A program made the position numbers and the translations under genes. This document shows, one piece after another, positions 49,930-63,600 of a stretch of 64,000 nucleotides of DNA; position 1 is the stretch's first letter; the number at the start of each line of letters is the position of its first letter. Source of the stretch: Cyclina sinensis (taxonomy: Eukaryota > Mollusca > Bivalvia > Venerida > Veneridae). The stretch lies in contig JAAONU010000018.1 in the NCBI GenBank assembly GCA_012932295.1, positions 1,110,206 through 1,174,205 on the forward strand. The letters are read 5' to 3'. A model generated the notes under the pieces. That model saw only the letters and a program-made list of their open reading frames with translations. It was not told the origin of the DNA and ran no database searches.

Positions 49930-51475
49930 AATAATCCCGTCATACAAATTAGACGTATCATAAACAGAGTTTCATAAGCAATCCTCTACTGTGTACATGT
50001 TTTAAAGATAATCGGTGTTCATATTTCATAAGCTTTTGACTAAAGTGAAATGTTTCATATGCCTTCCTACGATGTACATATTTCAAAAACATTGAGATAC
50101 AGTGCACATGTTCGATGAGCATTCGTTGACAGTCTATATGTTCTATAAGCAATCGTTTACAGTGCTCATGTACATTTTTCTTAGATTTTCTTCAACGGTG
50201 TGCATGTTTCAAAAGCCTTCGTCTACGGTGTGCATGTTTCAAAAGCCTTCGTCTACAGGGTGCATGTTTCATAAGCATTCGTGTACGGTGTTAATGTTTC
50301 ACAAGTCTTCAACTTAGATTTGCATAATTCAAAGGCAATCGTCTACGGTGTATATAATTCATATTAATTTAACTTAAGTGTATATGTTCCATAAGCCTTT
50401 GACTGTGGTGTACATGTTTCGTAAGCATTCAAGTGGATTGTACATGTTTCATAAGCCTTTGACTACAGTTTGATATTTCATAAGCATTTTACCATAGCGC
50501 ACATACTCCACAATCCTTTGACCACGTTATACATTTGACTTCTCGTTCGTGTTCAGTGAGCATGTCTAATAAGAAATTTTCTGCCGTGAACACGTTTCAT
50601 AAGGCTTTGACTGCACTGTGCATGTTTCAAAAGCCTTTGACTACACTGTACATATTCCATACGCGGAAATATTTTATAAGCATTGGTCTACCGCGTAAAT
50701 ATTTCAAAATAACTGGTCTACGGTGTTCATGTTTCATATGTCTTTGATTACACTGTACATATTTTATAAGCATTTCACTACAGTGTACATGTTTCATAAT
50801 CCTTTGACAGAGATGTACACGTTAATAGGCTTCTGACTACAGTGTACACGTTTCATAAACTTTTGACTACAGTTTACATGTTTCATGACCCTTTTGCCCG
50901 GGTAAATGTTTTATAAGCCTTTGACACGGGATACATGTATCATTAATCTTTTCCTCGGTACACGTTTCATTAATCTTTGACTTCTGGGTACACGTTTCAT
51001 GAGCCTTTGACTACTTTGCTCATGATTCATAAGAATTTGACTACTGGTTCATGTTTTATAGCGAGTATGTTTCATAAGCATTGGTTCTGCTGTTTAAATG
51101 TTTTTTAAGCATTGGCAATTGAGTGAAATAGTGAAATAAATAAACTTTTGACTACGGTGTACAAGTTTCATAAGCATTTGAGTACAGTATACATATTACA
51201 TATGGCTTTCACTACGGTGTACATGTCTTATAAACATTCGACTACACGTTAGTGTTCTACAGTGAACATGTTTAAAAAGCTTTGACTACGGTGTACAAGT
51301 TTCATGAGCATTTGGCTACAGTACTCGTATACATACTTCATAAGACTTTCACTACGGTGTACATGTTTTATAAACATTCGACTACACGTTCCTGTTCAAG
51401 AGTGAACATGTTTAAAATCTTTGACTACGGTATTCAGGTTTTATAGGCCTTTCACCACGTTGTACATCTTTCATT
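49930..51475. repeat. 30-bp tandem repeat, copy 2 (left part)
   Basis: Degenerate units of the gactacggtgtacatgtttc, ataagcattt type. The clean 60-bp higher-order form of copy 1 is absent here. Interrupted at 51,476 by an insertion. Confidence 0.88.
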
Positions 51476-53185
51476 GGCGGCGCCGAGAACGGCGACGCCT
51501 ATATTTGGATACTGTTTCATTTTGTACCATGCGCTGACATAATCAATTTGGGAGAATCTTGGATCATTATCAATGTAAAAAAATCCGATTATTCTGTACA
51601 TAACTTAAAATATGTCACTTCATAAATCGTATTGATTAATTTTAAAAATAAACTGATCCAAATCGGGTAAGTTTGTATTTTTAATTAAAAGTTTTGGATG
51701 CAAAAATTACAGATTTAATGACTTTTCCCAAAACAAATCAAAGCGCTGCAAGTACTTGTGTATTCACCGCATGTATCTAGTAGTGTGTTGCTACTTAATC
51801 TGAAATGCAAATCTTTGTTAATTCTTTCAACTACAGCTATATAAAAAAGGTGAAGCCGAGTGGTTAAAAGGTCGAACTTGTTATCTAAGGATCGCTATGT
51901 CGATAACATAGGAATTGTTATTTCAAATTCGAGGACACACCTTCAGAGACAAGTGTCTTGGTATATTTTTCACCAAATCTGGGAAAAATGCATACAAGAA
52001 AATATTTAGTAGTAAAGCCCTTCATCTATTAAAGGAGAATGTGTACTCCATAGTTGATAACCTATCGGAAGCACTGTCAGGTGGGCAGCTCTCTTTGTTC
52101 CAATTTCAGAAATACACTCACACTGTATTACTGCTACACAAAAATTCGTTTCCCGTTTCCTACCAGAGACAGTAATTCCTTAGATATAATTTTCTCTTAA
52201 ACACAGACCAGGGAAAAAGCAAGATTACAAGGTGATTTTAAATAATTTATAATGACCATTCTCTTCTACAGAAATAACCGTCCATGGATCTCAAATTCTC
52301 ATTCTCTGTGGGAAGAAAAAACATATTCTTGGAATTGTCATTCAAGGTTAAAATATGAAATTTTGACATGTCTTGGGCTGCCTAGAAACTTTGGAAAGTA
52401 AACTTAGCAACCCTTTTCAATCTTTCCGATCACTGAAGTCATCCTTGTTTCAATTTACTTAATTTGCTATTGATGGTTCCAAAATGTTCCTTGGTCAATT
52501 GCAGCAAATCTATATAAAGTATAGTATTTAATGTACGTTGAAGGCTTATGACCACTGCATGTGCATGTGTGATGGTATTTCCTGCATGCATACAATCTAA
52601 ACAATGAAAACATAACATTTCTTAAAGAAATAGATTGAAAATCTGAGTTTGTAATGATTGGATTATATCCTGTCTATCATGGTTGCGCAACCGAGATAGA
52701 ACAGAAAAAGACACAAAACAGTAGGATTTAAACAGACTAAAATCATTAAAAGGGTATAGATTGTTGAAATAAAGCAAAAGTAGACATTTGGAATATTCAA
52801 CTGCTGAATTGTGTCGCAGACGAAGAACACTTGATTATAATCCCAATTTTTAATTTTAAAGGGAGACAATATGCCATTTTCATAAAAAGTGACAGATCAA
52901 ATGATTTTTATGAGAATATAGTCATTCAAATCTGATCATTTTGTTGAAGAAAAGTGAATTCAGATGATTTCACAACCTCAATAAAAGTGATTAAAACATG
53001 GATATAATTCAAATGTCCCCCTTTAAAATCTTTTTACATCCCATCTGTAAATAACTTGATTATATCATCAAAATTTACAACATGTAGTACACACGTGTAC
53101 AATTGTTTAGGTAAATTTATACACTTAATATTTATCTTATTTCAAAATCATGTGCGCCGCCTTTGATGCTTTGCATCAAAATTAA
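51476..53185. mobile_element. 1.7-kb insertion with GGCGGCGC/GCGCCGCC ends
   Basis: The insertion splits the 30-bp repeat. ggcggcgc (51,476-51,483) is the reverse complement of gcgccgcc (53,154-53,161). The right end carries a hairpin (tttgatgc-ttt-gcatcaaa). atctt occurs at 51,466 and again near 53,185 and might be a target duplication. An 86-codon frame (51,915-52,175) has no recognised domain. A Leu/Ser tRNA-like string (gccgagtggttaaaaggtcg) lies at about 51,856, with a degenerate B box. The element class is unknown; it is non-autonomous or decayed. Confidence 0.5.
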
Positions 53186-54140
53186 TCTTGTAAGTATTTG
53201 ACTACGGTGTATATAGTTCATAAGCATTTCACTTCAGTGTACATTCCTAATTAGCCTTTTACTACAGTGTACAAGTTTCAAAAGCATTAGACTACGGTCG
53301 TCATATTTCTTAAGCATTTGATTACTTTATTGTAAATGTTTCACAAGCCTATAAGTATGGAGTACATGTTTAATTAGCCTTCGTCTACACTGTATATATT
53401 TTATACGCAATTGACTCCAGTGCACATGTTTCGTAGCCTTTGACTATGTTGTACATGTGTCATCAAGCAATCGAGTACATGTTCGTGTTCTACAGTTGTT
53501 TCATAATCATTGATCTACTCTGTACATGTTTCTTAAACTTGTGACAATCATAAACCTTTCACTTCATTGTATACTTTTTATAAGCATTCGACTACGGTGT
53601 TCATGCTTCAAAGGCCTTTGACACCGATGTACATATTTCATAAGCTTTTGAATACAGGATATAAGCCTTTCACTACGCTATACGTATTTCATAATCTTTT
53701 GACTACGGTGTACATGTTTCACGAGTCTTTTACTCCGGTGAGATCTTTCATAAGCATTTTTTACCGTGTACAAACCCCATAAGCTTTTGACTACGGTGTA
53801 CAAGTTTTATAGACCTTTGACTATGTTTTCATGTTTCATATGCTTTTAACCATATTGTACATATTTCATAAGCATTTGACATCAGTGTACATACCTGATA
53901 AGCCTTTGAGTACGGTGTTCATATTTTATTAGCATTTGGTTACATGTTACGTACGTCTTTGAGTAAGGTGTGCATGTTTTATTAGCCTTTGTCTGCAGAG
54001 ACATATTTCATAAGCATTTGACTTCAGCGAACATGTTTCATAAGCAATCGCCTACTGTGTGCTTGTTAAAACCAAGGCAATTGTCTATGGTGTTTATATT
54101 TCATATTTCAGAAGCATTTGACCCTACTGTTGAAAACCAG
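53186..54140. repeat. 30-bp tandem repeat, copy 2 (right part)
   Basis: The repeat resumes after the insertion. One unit near 53,710-53,770 (tttcacgagtcttttactcc) is the same variant that was amplified into the 60-bp array of copy 1. Confidence 0.88.
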
Positions 54141-54449
54141 GGATGACTAAATGTCACTCAAAAAAAAATTAATGAAAATAAAATAGCATGTGGTGTTCAA
54201 CTTGAACAGTGAGGTATAGCTCAAGCCTGACAAAACAAAATAGTAAAGTTCAAACTTTTTTATTTATCTGTGAAGTTCAGATAATGCGCCATCTGCATTT
54301 ATTTTGATTTTTGGTTGGCAATGTATGAACTGAAGAACTAGGCAAACTTGATATGATAGCATAAGGTTAAGGCGTCACTTATGTTGATGTTACTATGTAC
54401 TGTTGAAGTGCCAATGAAACGTACGTAACAAATGACCAAATTTATTATT

Positions 54450-55100
54450 AACAAATTACTCAATATTTATTTTTCTAATGCCATTAAACAACCGCAGGAA
54501 CAGTAGCAAAGCAAATTTAAAAGGAAAACTATTTCAAATGCTTCTCCTTGAGGTCTCCTGAAGTTATGAATAACAATAACAGGACGCATTTGAAATACCT
54601 TGGGTTATCAAGAGATAGTTGAGGAACCAAACACCTCCAGGGAATTTATGCTACATTAATACTATATTGAAAGAACACATTTAAAGCTTTTAACATTTTC
54701 TGACAAACATATATAAATAAATTTGTGGTAGTGAAGATTGTTGTCAATGTGAAAATTGCAACTTTGTTATACAATACAATTTTGCATTTTCTTTCACAAT
54801 ACATAGTTAACCCCTTATCTTGAAAAAGTCAAACTGTCAAGTCATTTTCTGCTTTTCATTTTATATTCGTATTGTATATTCTGTTGCAAAAGAAAGTGTG
54901 CACTTAGGTTTTCGTCAATGTATGTTTATTATGTTTGGAATAAAAATCTAGGTTATATCATGACCAGTTGGATGTGCATCGGTCATTTTCCAACTTGTGA
55001 CAAATATTTTGATATCTTGGCTATTCAAAGACAACAGTGGTCAAAAACAAAAGTTGCAAATCCCTTTTTTATTAGGTGATTGAAACCGACTTTGTATTTT
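54450..55100. repeat. Duplicated block C, copy in block 2
   Basis: Counterpart of 42,290-43,038 with the same order of landmarks. It leads into the interspersed element. Confidence 0.7.
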
Positions 55101-55105
55101 TTGCT

Positions 55106-55862
55106 CACTTGAGCACAACTGCTCAAAATATGGTATTATGACTGGCCTTAATCCGTTGTCCGTTTTTCAACTTTTCAGTTAAACAACAGTTAAATATCTC
55201 CTTCTTAATAATTTGATGGAAGTCAATGACACTATGTAGGAATGTTTCTGAAAAGGTGTTCTACCAAAGTCATTCAAAGAATTGAAATCCATGCAGAACT
55301 CTGGTTGCTGTGACAACAGAAGTGACAAACTTAAAACACATCTTTTAGTCATTATCAAGTCACATACCTTAGATATATAATATGTAGCACAGTCTAGCAA
55401 ACCTATACTAAATTTATTTTAGTTATGGCTCTTGTGTCAAATTGACTCGCTTAAGGGATCTCATGTTTTGTATATATCTATATAGGACTTTTTTGATATC
55501 TTTGTAAAGAACCGCAAGCCACAGAGCTTAGATATTTCGAATGTTACACTGTCTAGTGGATTTTCACAAAAGTTGTTCAATAATGGCCCTGGGTAAAAAC
55601 TGGCCCACCAATAGGGTCACATGTTTTACATAGACTTATTTAGGGGGAAAGTCTTCTTGAAATAAACAACAAGACACCCAGCGTATTTTGTTTTTAGCAC
55701 TGTCTAGTATGCATCCACAAAAGTTGTTCAAATATTGCCCGCCGGGATTCACTTGTTTTGTACTGAGTTGTGTGGGGGTCCTAATTGAAACTATATTTGC
55801 TCAACAGCAGACCAACAGTCAGAGAACTGTGTGAGCGATCCAAAGCTATCATTGCCCGCTTG
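55106..55862 (+). repeat. Bivalve-type interspersed element, internally shortened copy
   Basis: It starts gctcacttgagcacaactgc and ends gtgagcgatccaaagctatc. It matches 43,039-44,146 but lacks part of the middle. A decayed Tc1-like transposase follows, as in the other two copies. Confidence 0.7.
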
Positions 55863-55889
55863 TTTGAATTTGTTTTCAATATTGTTTCA

Positions 55890-56640
55890 TTTATGGAGAT
55901 TGGTCAGTCAAGGGCAACATATTGACGAGGTTTTCGTTGAAGAACTGTTTGGTGAAACGCTAGGATGCTAGGCATTGTCACGCATGAAATTGGAAAGCTC
56001 GTATTTCTATAAAACTGGCACTGCTTCTAGCCGCAGAATCTGGTCGATAAACACTTAGCATTAAGGTTGTGTCGTACCACAACAATATTGCTTTTACTGG
56101 TTTCCATAATTCAACGCCAATTAGTATGCTGCCACCACCAAATTTGTCACGTGCTTACATACAACTATTTGAAAAATGTTCCTGTCTTCGTCTGAAAACA
56201 CAATCCGGGCAACATGATGACTTAGTTTGAAGCTAGACTCGTCGAAGAAGAAAATCATAGACAACTTCACCCATCCACAGCCTTCATGACGTCTTTCCCA
56301 GTGTAAACGAGCAGAGTATATTTTTTTGGTCTCGTTGTTCGAATAGTCAAGCGAGCTTGCTTAATACGGGGCAAAACTGCCTTTGCTTTACTTGACGCTG
56401 TTTGATGACGCTGTACGTCAACGTTACAATGCAGTCTGTTCTACCTGTTGTCACTCGAGGTCTATCGGTTCTCTGGCGATCAACAATAGGACCAGTTTGC
56501 TGGAATCGCTGGCGTAAACGAATAGTGACGTTCCTGTGACATCCGAACGTATAACTAAAGTAAGTGACTTTTTTCATCCTCAAGCAAGCATTGTTAATGC
56601 TTTAAATCCTTGTGTTTTACTAGGTGGTACTATTTTTATC
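55890..56640 (-). pseudogene. Decayed Tc1/mariner-like transposase, copy 3
   Basis: Minus strand. The HTH part (YTFGCHRNVTIRLRQRFQQT, GPIVDRQ) lies at 56,583-56,347; the catalytic part continues to about 55,890 with several frame breaks. The C-terminal segment is missing at the same place as in copy 1, so the two share a deletion that predates the duplication. Confidence 0.78.
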
Positions 56641-56649
56641 ACAACACAG

Positions 56650-57370
56650 ATTTTTTCGCGCACAAATTCCATAACTCCTGACTCATGATAAATGCATTCG
56701 TTTAACAGCTTTTAATTTCAAGCCTAATAAAATACGAAGCGCTTGACTGAATGAAATACACGTCCCAATAACAGGGCCAATTTCAATAACACTTTCGGCT
56801 CGGAGTAGCAAAAACGATACTGTTAACGTCAGCCATTTTGTTTTACCAGTGTTTGCAATGGATTTAGGAATATTTGCATTTAATATTAAATTACTTTTTA
56901 GCAATATATGCGGAGGCTGAAACCAGTGAAAAGTGTTTTTAACAAACCGCGCAAGTTTCAACTATTCTGTTCTATTTGTCCCTAAAGCATTCATATATGA
57001 ATATCTCAATTTTACATTTTAAGGCAATGTTACTTGGTAGGTACGAAAATATCCTAAAGAAACTCGGAAAAACCATGGGTTACAAAATGATCTAATGAAT
57101 TTAGCATTACACTTGATTCTCGTAATAAATAATCTCTCGATAAATAGTTGATAAAGTTTTACGGAACGATCTAACACCTGGTCAACATTCAGCCTCCGAG
57201 GGAACCCCCGAACCTGTCTCTACTCCCACACAACCACTTAGATACTCTATATACTTAAAAAATAATGAAAACTAGCATAATGGCTCATATATTTTGTGGG
57301 ACGCTATTAACTAAACACTGCACATAATTTCCTGTGAAACCTGGTGGACACCTGCAACCGCACATGTTCA
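56650..57370. repeat. Duplicated block E, copy 2
   Basis: Counterpart of 46,390-47,100. It lies between the transposase remnant and the next BTB-kelch upstream region. In copy 1 of the duplication this block is absent and the transposase remnant abuts block D. Confidence 0.65.
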
Positions 57371-58867
57371 ACAAATAAACATGTAACGATAATATATATA
57401 TATAAAAGGCACCTTAAAAACAGAGATCTGTTCTTAAAGTATCGGATTCCTTCGTATATGTTTATTTATTTTCACGTTCATTCAAACTAGTGAGATATTG
57501 ATATAAGGAGTTGCCAAGACAGAAACAGTGTTTCTATAGCTGCTATATTTGCAGGTGTTTTTTGGCAGAGAGACAGAAAGTGGTGTTTTAGGTCCCGGAC
57601 CACAGTTGATTTTCGGCGATTACTGAATGAATCACAGCTCCATGTATAGTTCTACCACAACACTTGTGACAATTTAGTTGTTGATTTACAATGTTATGTT
57701 TAATATGTTGTTAATAAAATGATTCTTATTTTTTCAGGTTTTATACTTTTGTACCAGGAACTTCGGACATATTGTTTGTGTACAGGGACGGCAGAAATTA
57801 GAAATTAATTAAGTGTGGAGTGCTACCTTAGTGCAACCAGTTAAACTGCGCAAGCGCAGGTCATTTTTGGAAGCATCTGGGAAGCATCTGCAGTATGAAA
57901 TCAGTTTTATTTATACATTACTAATGATTTAGTAAGTTCAGCATAATCTTAAAGGGATACGTTTTTAATCAGCTTATCAACAGTATTAACAGTAATAAAA
58001 AAACAATATCTCGAAAAACAATAAACATGTTTAGTTGAAGTAACCGTTTGTTTCTTAGTCACAGTTTCGTGTTATTTTGTATTACAACAAGATGACAAAC
58101 GTTATTTGGGATGAAGCCAGTATAATTATTCGTAATTCGGACGGTACAAGAGCAGACAGCTTTATAATTCCAAGTTTTTCTGATTTGTAATACCCTTTAT
58201 TCACCATAATGATTCAACTTCCGAAGTATACTTACTAAAGTGACATTAACACCTGCAAATATTTGCAGAAACATAAAGTTAGATCACAAATTGCGTGAAA
58301 ATCAAAAGTGTGGTGGTTACATTAAATGTTCATGATCAATATGATCAGATACTGAGTTTTTTTCTCCGTAAATCCGTTTCACTAGCAATGACGTATTGAC
58401 TTTCCTTGTGAGCTTCTTTCCCGAGTTTAAAATATCTCATTAATAAGATTTTTAGAAAGAAAAAAGAATACTCAGTTGTTTACATACGTACTTTGTCGTT
58501 TGGCGCTACACATAATTATATATCTCGTCCAATTTTATGGCTTGTTTGGACATATTATAAATTATCTTCCATGTCGTCTTTCAGTTGGGTCTTTATTTCA
58601 TGAATAATTGGCACAAGATTCATCATAACTATTAATGTCAAAACGATGTTTGTTCATTCGTCTAGAAACTTGTTGATACGTTTTAACCAGAGCTAAGAAA
58701 ATACAATATGGCCGTGTGTTCAAATTGCATGTTCACAGAACACATAACCTATTTGACTTCAATATTTGCTAGGTAAGCTAAGATTGGCATTCTCTACTTC
58801 GGAGAGTAGCTTTAAGTCCGTATAACTGCAACCCTACAGAATTAATAGAGTGTCCATAAGATAGTTT
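57371..58867. other. Copy-2-specific stretch, no gene recognised
   Basis: About 1.5 kb with no counterpart in copy 1. There is a 32-codon frame at about 58,092 but no domain, splice pair or recognisable repeat. Confidence 0.45.
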
Positions 58868-59835
58868 AAAGACATAAATTGCATCGGTTTGTATTGACTA
58901 GGCAAGACAAACTAAAAAGGTCCCAAATACCTTGTTTAAACACTGCGAGAAAAAATTATCCCTATATTTGTCAGTTCCAGTTAGATTGCATTCCATTCTC
59001 GGAAAAAGAACTTGATTGCGCAGAGGTCGAAACACGTGGGTTTTACTAATTTCTCAAACTGCATTCCCCCAGTGGACGATCAAAATTGGATTTTTACCCG
59101 GTGGTTAAACAAAATGATTTTATATTTTACATTGCCATCTCCACATTCATCCATGAGACATGGGAGGTTATTCGAAACAAACCGTCGATAATCTGAAGGC
59201 GTACTGTTCCCTCATTTTCGCAAACCCTCAGCCGTTAAGACATCTTAAGCGGTCAGGTTACGCCAGCTTAGACGACTCAGATCCTCAAGTAGTAATTCGT
59301 TAGAATTTAAAGATTTTGTTAGCAACGCGTCCATATCAACGGAAGTTCAAACCAAAAGTAATCGAATATGTGGAAAAATCTTACTGATAATATATTCAGT
59401 GTGAAGGTATAGTTTATAGATATACGCAAGATTTATCAAAGGTATATTTTCAATGTAATAACAATGTGTGTCATAGCCTTTTCGGAAAATAGCCTAAACG
59501 AATAAATCGAATCAATCATTCAGCCCTGTAATGAGGAAGTAATTAAACATTACAAGAAGGACCAGACAACTGTTTGTAATGTTTTTCATATTTATTGATG
59601 AGCGAAGTGATTTTTTTGTATTAATCTTAAGATTTTGAAGCTATTGTTATACTCTGTTTATTCCCTGTACAGTTCAGTGTTTATACTGATATTATTTAAA
59701 AATGTACATTTCAAGAAGCACAGGTATATATCTGCATTAAGATGTCAATATGTGACTTTAAGTCAAATAATATAGATTGACCGTATTTTGTTTGTATACC
59801 AGTAAAGAAGGTAAATGAAACCACTGAGGTAAACT
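58868..59835. repeat. Duplicated upstream region of BTB-kelch-like gene 2 (block D, copy 2)
   Basis: Collinear with 34,399-35,365 up to the ATG, with small indels. It should hold the promoter and 5' UTR of gene 2. Confidence 0.75.
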
Positions 59836-62800
59836 ATGCAATACGTAGAAGAAATAATAAAGCCGAAGTCGACCCGGAAGTACCTAGTTCAACAAGTAGA
59901 GGAGCAGTCCGACCTCTGTGATGTGGTAGTGAAGCTGGGGTACTGGGTAAGTTATATACATTTGTAGTTTAAGACCATCACCAAACCTTGTAATCATTTG
60001 TTTGTGTGTCAGTTGTGATGACCATTTTCAAGCGAGACAGGTTTTTTGTGGTTCCTCATCTCTGTATGGACTACGTGAAGAAGACAGATAAAATAGATGA
60101 ATGTGTTAAATGTTAAACTTGATGGTACAACTGATTAACTAATTGTTTTATGATGCTTCACATAGAACGTACTTAGTAACCACTGTATATTATGTTTTAT
60201 ATGTTATGTGTTACCACTTATCAGAAATCAGACCGGGCTCTACTTAATTTCACCGACATTTGTTTACTTATAAACAGTACAAACCTGTTAATTAACTGTC
60301 TTTATTAAAAAAGAAAGCAAAACATAACTGAGACAGACATTTGAACATTTTATGAAATGAATTCGATCTCCCCTTATCCTACTCATCCCAAAGCGCGTGC
60401 CGCCACATTAAACTGACTTATATGAGAACTTGCACAAGTGCTTCTATTATTCCTTCTAATAAATGATGTTTAATTGTTTGTTTTGCAAAATTTTAGGAAC
60501 ATAGATGCTATGAAAATTCTTCCGATTTAATGAGAACTCCATCGGAAGAATAACCGAGCATTATATTTGATACTCGTTGCCAATCCATAGTTAAGACACA
60601 CAGAATCTTTAAAACTACAAATTTTACTTTCTTTAAACGTCACTGCTTATTTAGTTTATCTTTAAACCTTTCGGTCTAAACTCCAATGGAACCTTATTTT
60701 TCAGACAAAAGTTTTGCAACTCTGCCTAATTAATTCCTGCCTGCGATTACATTCTCTGCTTACAAAAACATTGTAATAGTGTCGAGACAGCCTTTTATAC
60801 AGTTTTGACCTGACGCAGGACTTCAAATACAGCCTGTAACATTTGATTTGAGGTTATCAACATGACTGCTAAACTAAATATCTGTCCTGTGTTTAGTTTA
60901 AAAAGACAATTACATCCTTAACAGTGACTTTCCTCTCGAATTGTGCTTGAAAAAGTACATTATTGAATTGTATAAACAAAAGGTTGATCAGTTAAGACTA
61001 TCAGTGGCAGAAAGCTCACTTAATAACTCTTTTACTCAAACAATTCTAAAGAGCATTCAAAACAAACTTTAACTTAAGTTACCTTATGTCAGCCATTTCC
61101 TGGCTAGCTCGAGAAGACATTCTCGACTTGATTTACCACTTTAAAAAATAGTAAGTTACCATCGTTACTCAGATGATTAACCATATTTTCAGACTCAACA
61201 AACTCTTGAGATAAGACAGATACAAATCATTTTTAAGTATTTTATGTCCATTAAAACATTTTTCCCTTTCTGTTAGTGAAATCACAATTCAGTGGTCACA
61301 AGAAAAACATTTATGGCTTGGCATTTTCACTTTTTGAGGTTTGTTCTTTGAAGCTAGTATGTTTAGATCTAATTCGTGAACCTTTTATTTTATATACCGA
61401 TACAAAACATTTAACTAACAGAAGTTTTTTTCCATTACTTAAAACTAGAGAGAGATGTGTAAATATGCTAACAGTCTTCATATATTACCATATATATTTA
61501 CATGAAAGGAGTTTCTTTTAGGAAAAGAAGTTTCATCGCTGCGTGCTGGTTGTCAGTCCTTTCTTTGAACGTGCTCTGAAAAATGACTTTTTGGAAAAAC
61601 AAACTGGTAAATTTGATAGATAATAGTTACTTTAGTTCAATAATCAAAAATATAAAATCGAAAATCTGCTTGTATAATTCAGTAATCAGAGCAGTTCTAA
61701 GGATGAATGAATGAAATTTCCTGTCATATTTTTAAGCTAGATGAATTTTTAAATGATTCACTTGTGAAAACATTATTTAACAATGGATGCAACACAAACG
61801 TCATGCGGCTTTTATAGGAAAACATTCATGCCCCTTTTACATTTTATTCTAGGAACAATGGAACTGACGATCGGCACACCTTTGACTCTAGAGACGACAA
61901 TAATGTTCTTGTATGGGGAGAGACCACAATTTACAGAAGAAAACATCGGACATATTTTGGAACTTGCAGAGTTTCTCCTTATTCCAAATCTGAAATCTGC
62001 ATGCATTTGCTGGCTAGAGACAATCGCTGTCACGAAGGAGAACTGTATGGAACTGCTTCAGCTATCCAGCTTGTACGACTTCGAGCTCGAAACTTGCATT
62101 GACTTTTTATTAAGTCATATGTTGGAAATGTTTGAAAACGAACAGACGGTTCACCTGACCAAAGATTCCGTCCAGGAGCTTTTATCAGACGAGAAGCTTT
62201 CATACGTGCCTATGGATGATAAAGTAAAATTTTTAATAATGTGGGTAAATTTCAAACCTACTAAGAGAAACATTTACCTCACAGAACTTTTTAAAATGAT
62301 AGACTTTCATGAAGTCAGTACAGCAATAATGGATGAACTTAGAGCTAACGAATTTTTAAGTAAAGACCTTGAAGCAGAAATGGCAAATATTGAAGTAGTA
62401 ACAAGAAATATGTATGTTCAAAACGTTTTACTTATGGTTAAGGATGTTGAAATGGGGACACTCTGGTGTCTGGATCTTGACAGAGGGAAATGGTTTAGGC
62501 TTGATATAAAACAATACGAAGAGCATGAAATTTCAAGGGTCATAAGTTATGGTATTAGAAAAGACAACTCCGAGATCTACTTTACGGATATTAAAAGCAC
62601 AGGGAATACTGTCTTTAGTTTTGATTTAGAGGCAGATACATGTAACTGTTATACTTTACTTCAGTCTGATGCTGAAAATGATCGCGAATGCTTTGATAAT
62701 GTATTTGTTATGGGAGACCTGTGTGTTGCCAGTAAAAACGTAACTGTGGAAACTGTCAAGCAAAAGTGTGATACGGATTCTCAGCCTTCTTATTTAAGGG

Positions 62801-63600
62801 AAAACAGGGGCGTGTTAGCTTCAATGATGATGGAAGAGAACCAGAGAACTTTATATCATAAGACTTCAACGTTATATGTTGGGTATAGAATTGATGGGCA
62901 TTTTAAAATGTCACCATTGATATCTATCAAAGATGATAACATATCGAACATTTGTGTCAATAAAACGCTGACTGTAGCAATTTTACTGACGAAAGTTGTC
63001 AAAATGTTTGATCTTACCAACTACAAACTGGAGACAATACAAGCCGAAAAAAAATACAATGATATCGTTGTTCAGAACAATGACGGTTTCGTTATATACA
63101 ATACTGAACGATGTGTATGTTTGACCAGTGTGACAGAGCCATCTTATTCTTCTAAGTTCAAAACAAAAGAAATCGTCTTTGCAAAAGACGACTTATATCA
63201 TGAAAAGTATGTATTTTGTGATAATTCCTGGTATCGTTATTCCTGCCAAAAAAGCGATAATGTATATGTTTTTGAAAGTGCGTCTCACAATGATGTCATA
63301 TCACGTGGTTCATTTGAAGGCGTGGTTTGGAAACGATTGCCTCTTCCAAAAGAGGAACCAGAATGCTCTTTTGACACACTCGAAGGCCCTATGTTTAAAG
63401 TATCTCTTCCAAAGAGCAAGTTACGGTGTCACACTGAATGTCCGCATTGCGAGTTATATACAGAGAGCGAATACATCATATACCCAGGAATAGCACTCGA
63501 TGACTTCCCCTGCAACAATTATTACCAAATTCGATCTTTCGATAACGACAGTTATTTTTCAGTGTATGACTATGATGAATTTTTTGAACACAATGGCTAG
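59836..63600 (+). CDS. BTB-BACK-kelch-like protein 2, 647 aa, three exons
   Basis: Model exons: 59836-59946, 61522-61606, 61853-63600 (TAG); CDS 1,944 nt, phases 0 and 1 as in gene 1. BTB ~25-122 (SDLCDVVVKLGYW, FHRCVLVVSPFFERAL, FLYGERPQFTEENIG), BACK ~127-228 (ENCMELLQLSSLYDF, LTKDSVQELLSDEKLSYVP), then a kelch-like propeller region and the C-terminal Cys cluster (CHTECPHC). It differs from gene 1 mostly at residues 3-12, in the propeller near 340-380, by one added residue (SIKDDN), and at the C-terminus, which is longer and acidic/aromatic. Intron 1 is 1,575 nt, intron 2 is 246 nt. Inferred role: CUL3 substrate adaptor with an unknown target, possibly different from that of gene 1. Confidence 0.9.

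Noticed and set aside
51848..51945. tRNA-Leu/Ser gene
   Set aside because: D-arm-like and B-box-like strings are present and the ends can pair, but the anticodon and T stems do not pair; at best a degenerate tRNA-derived sequence.
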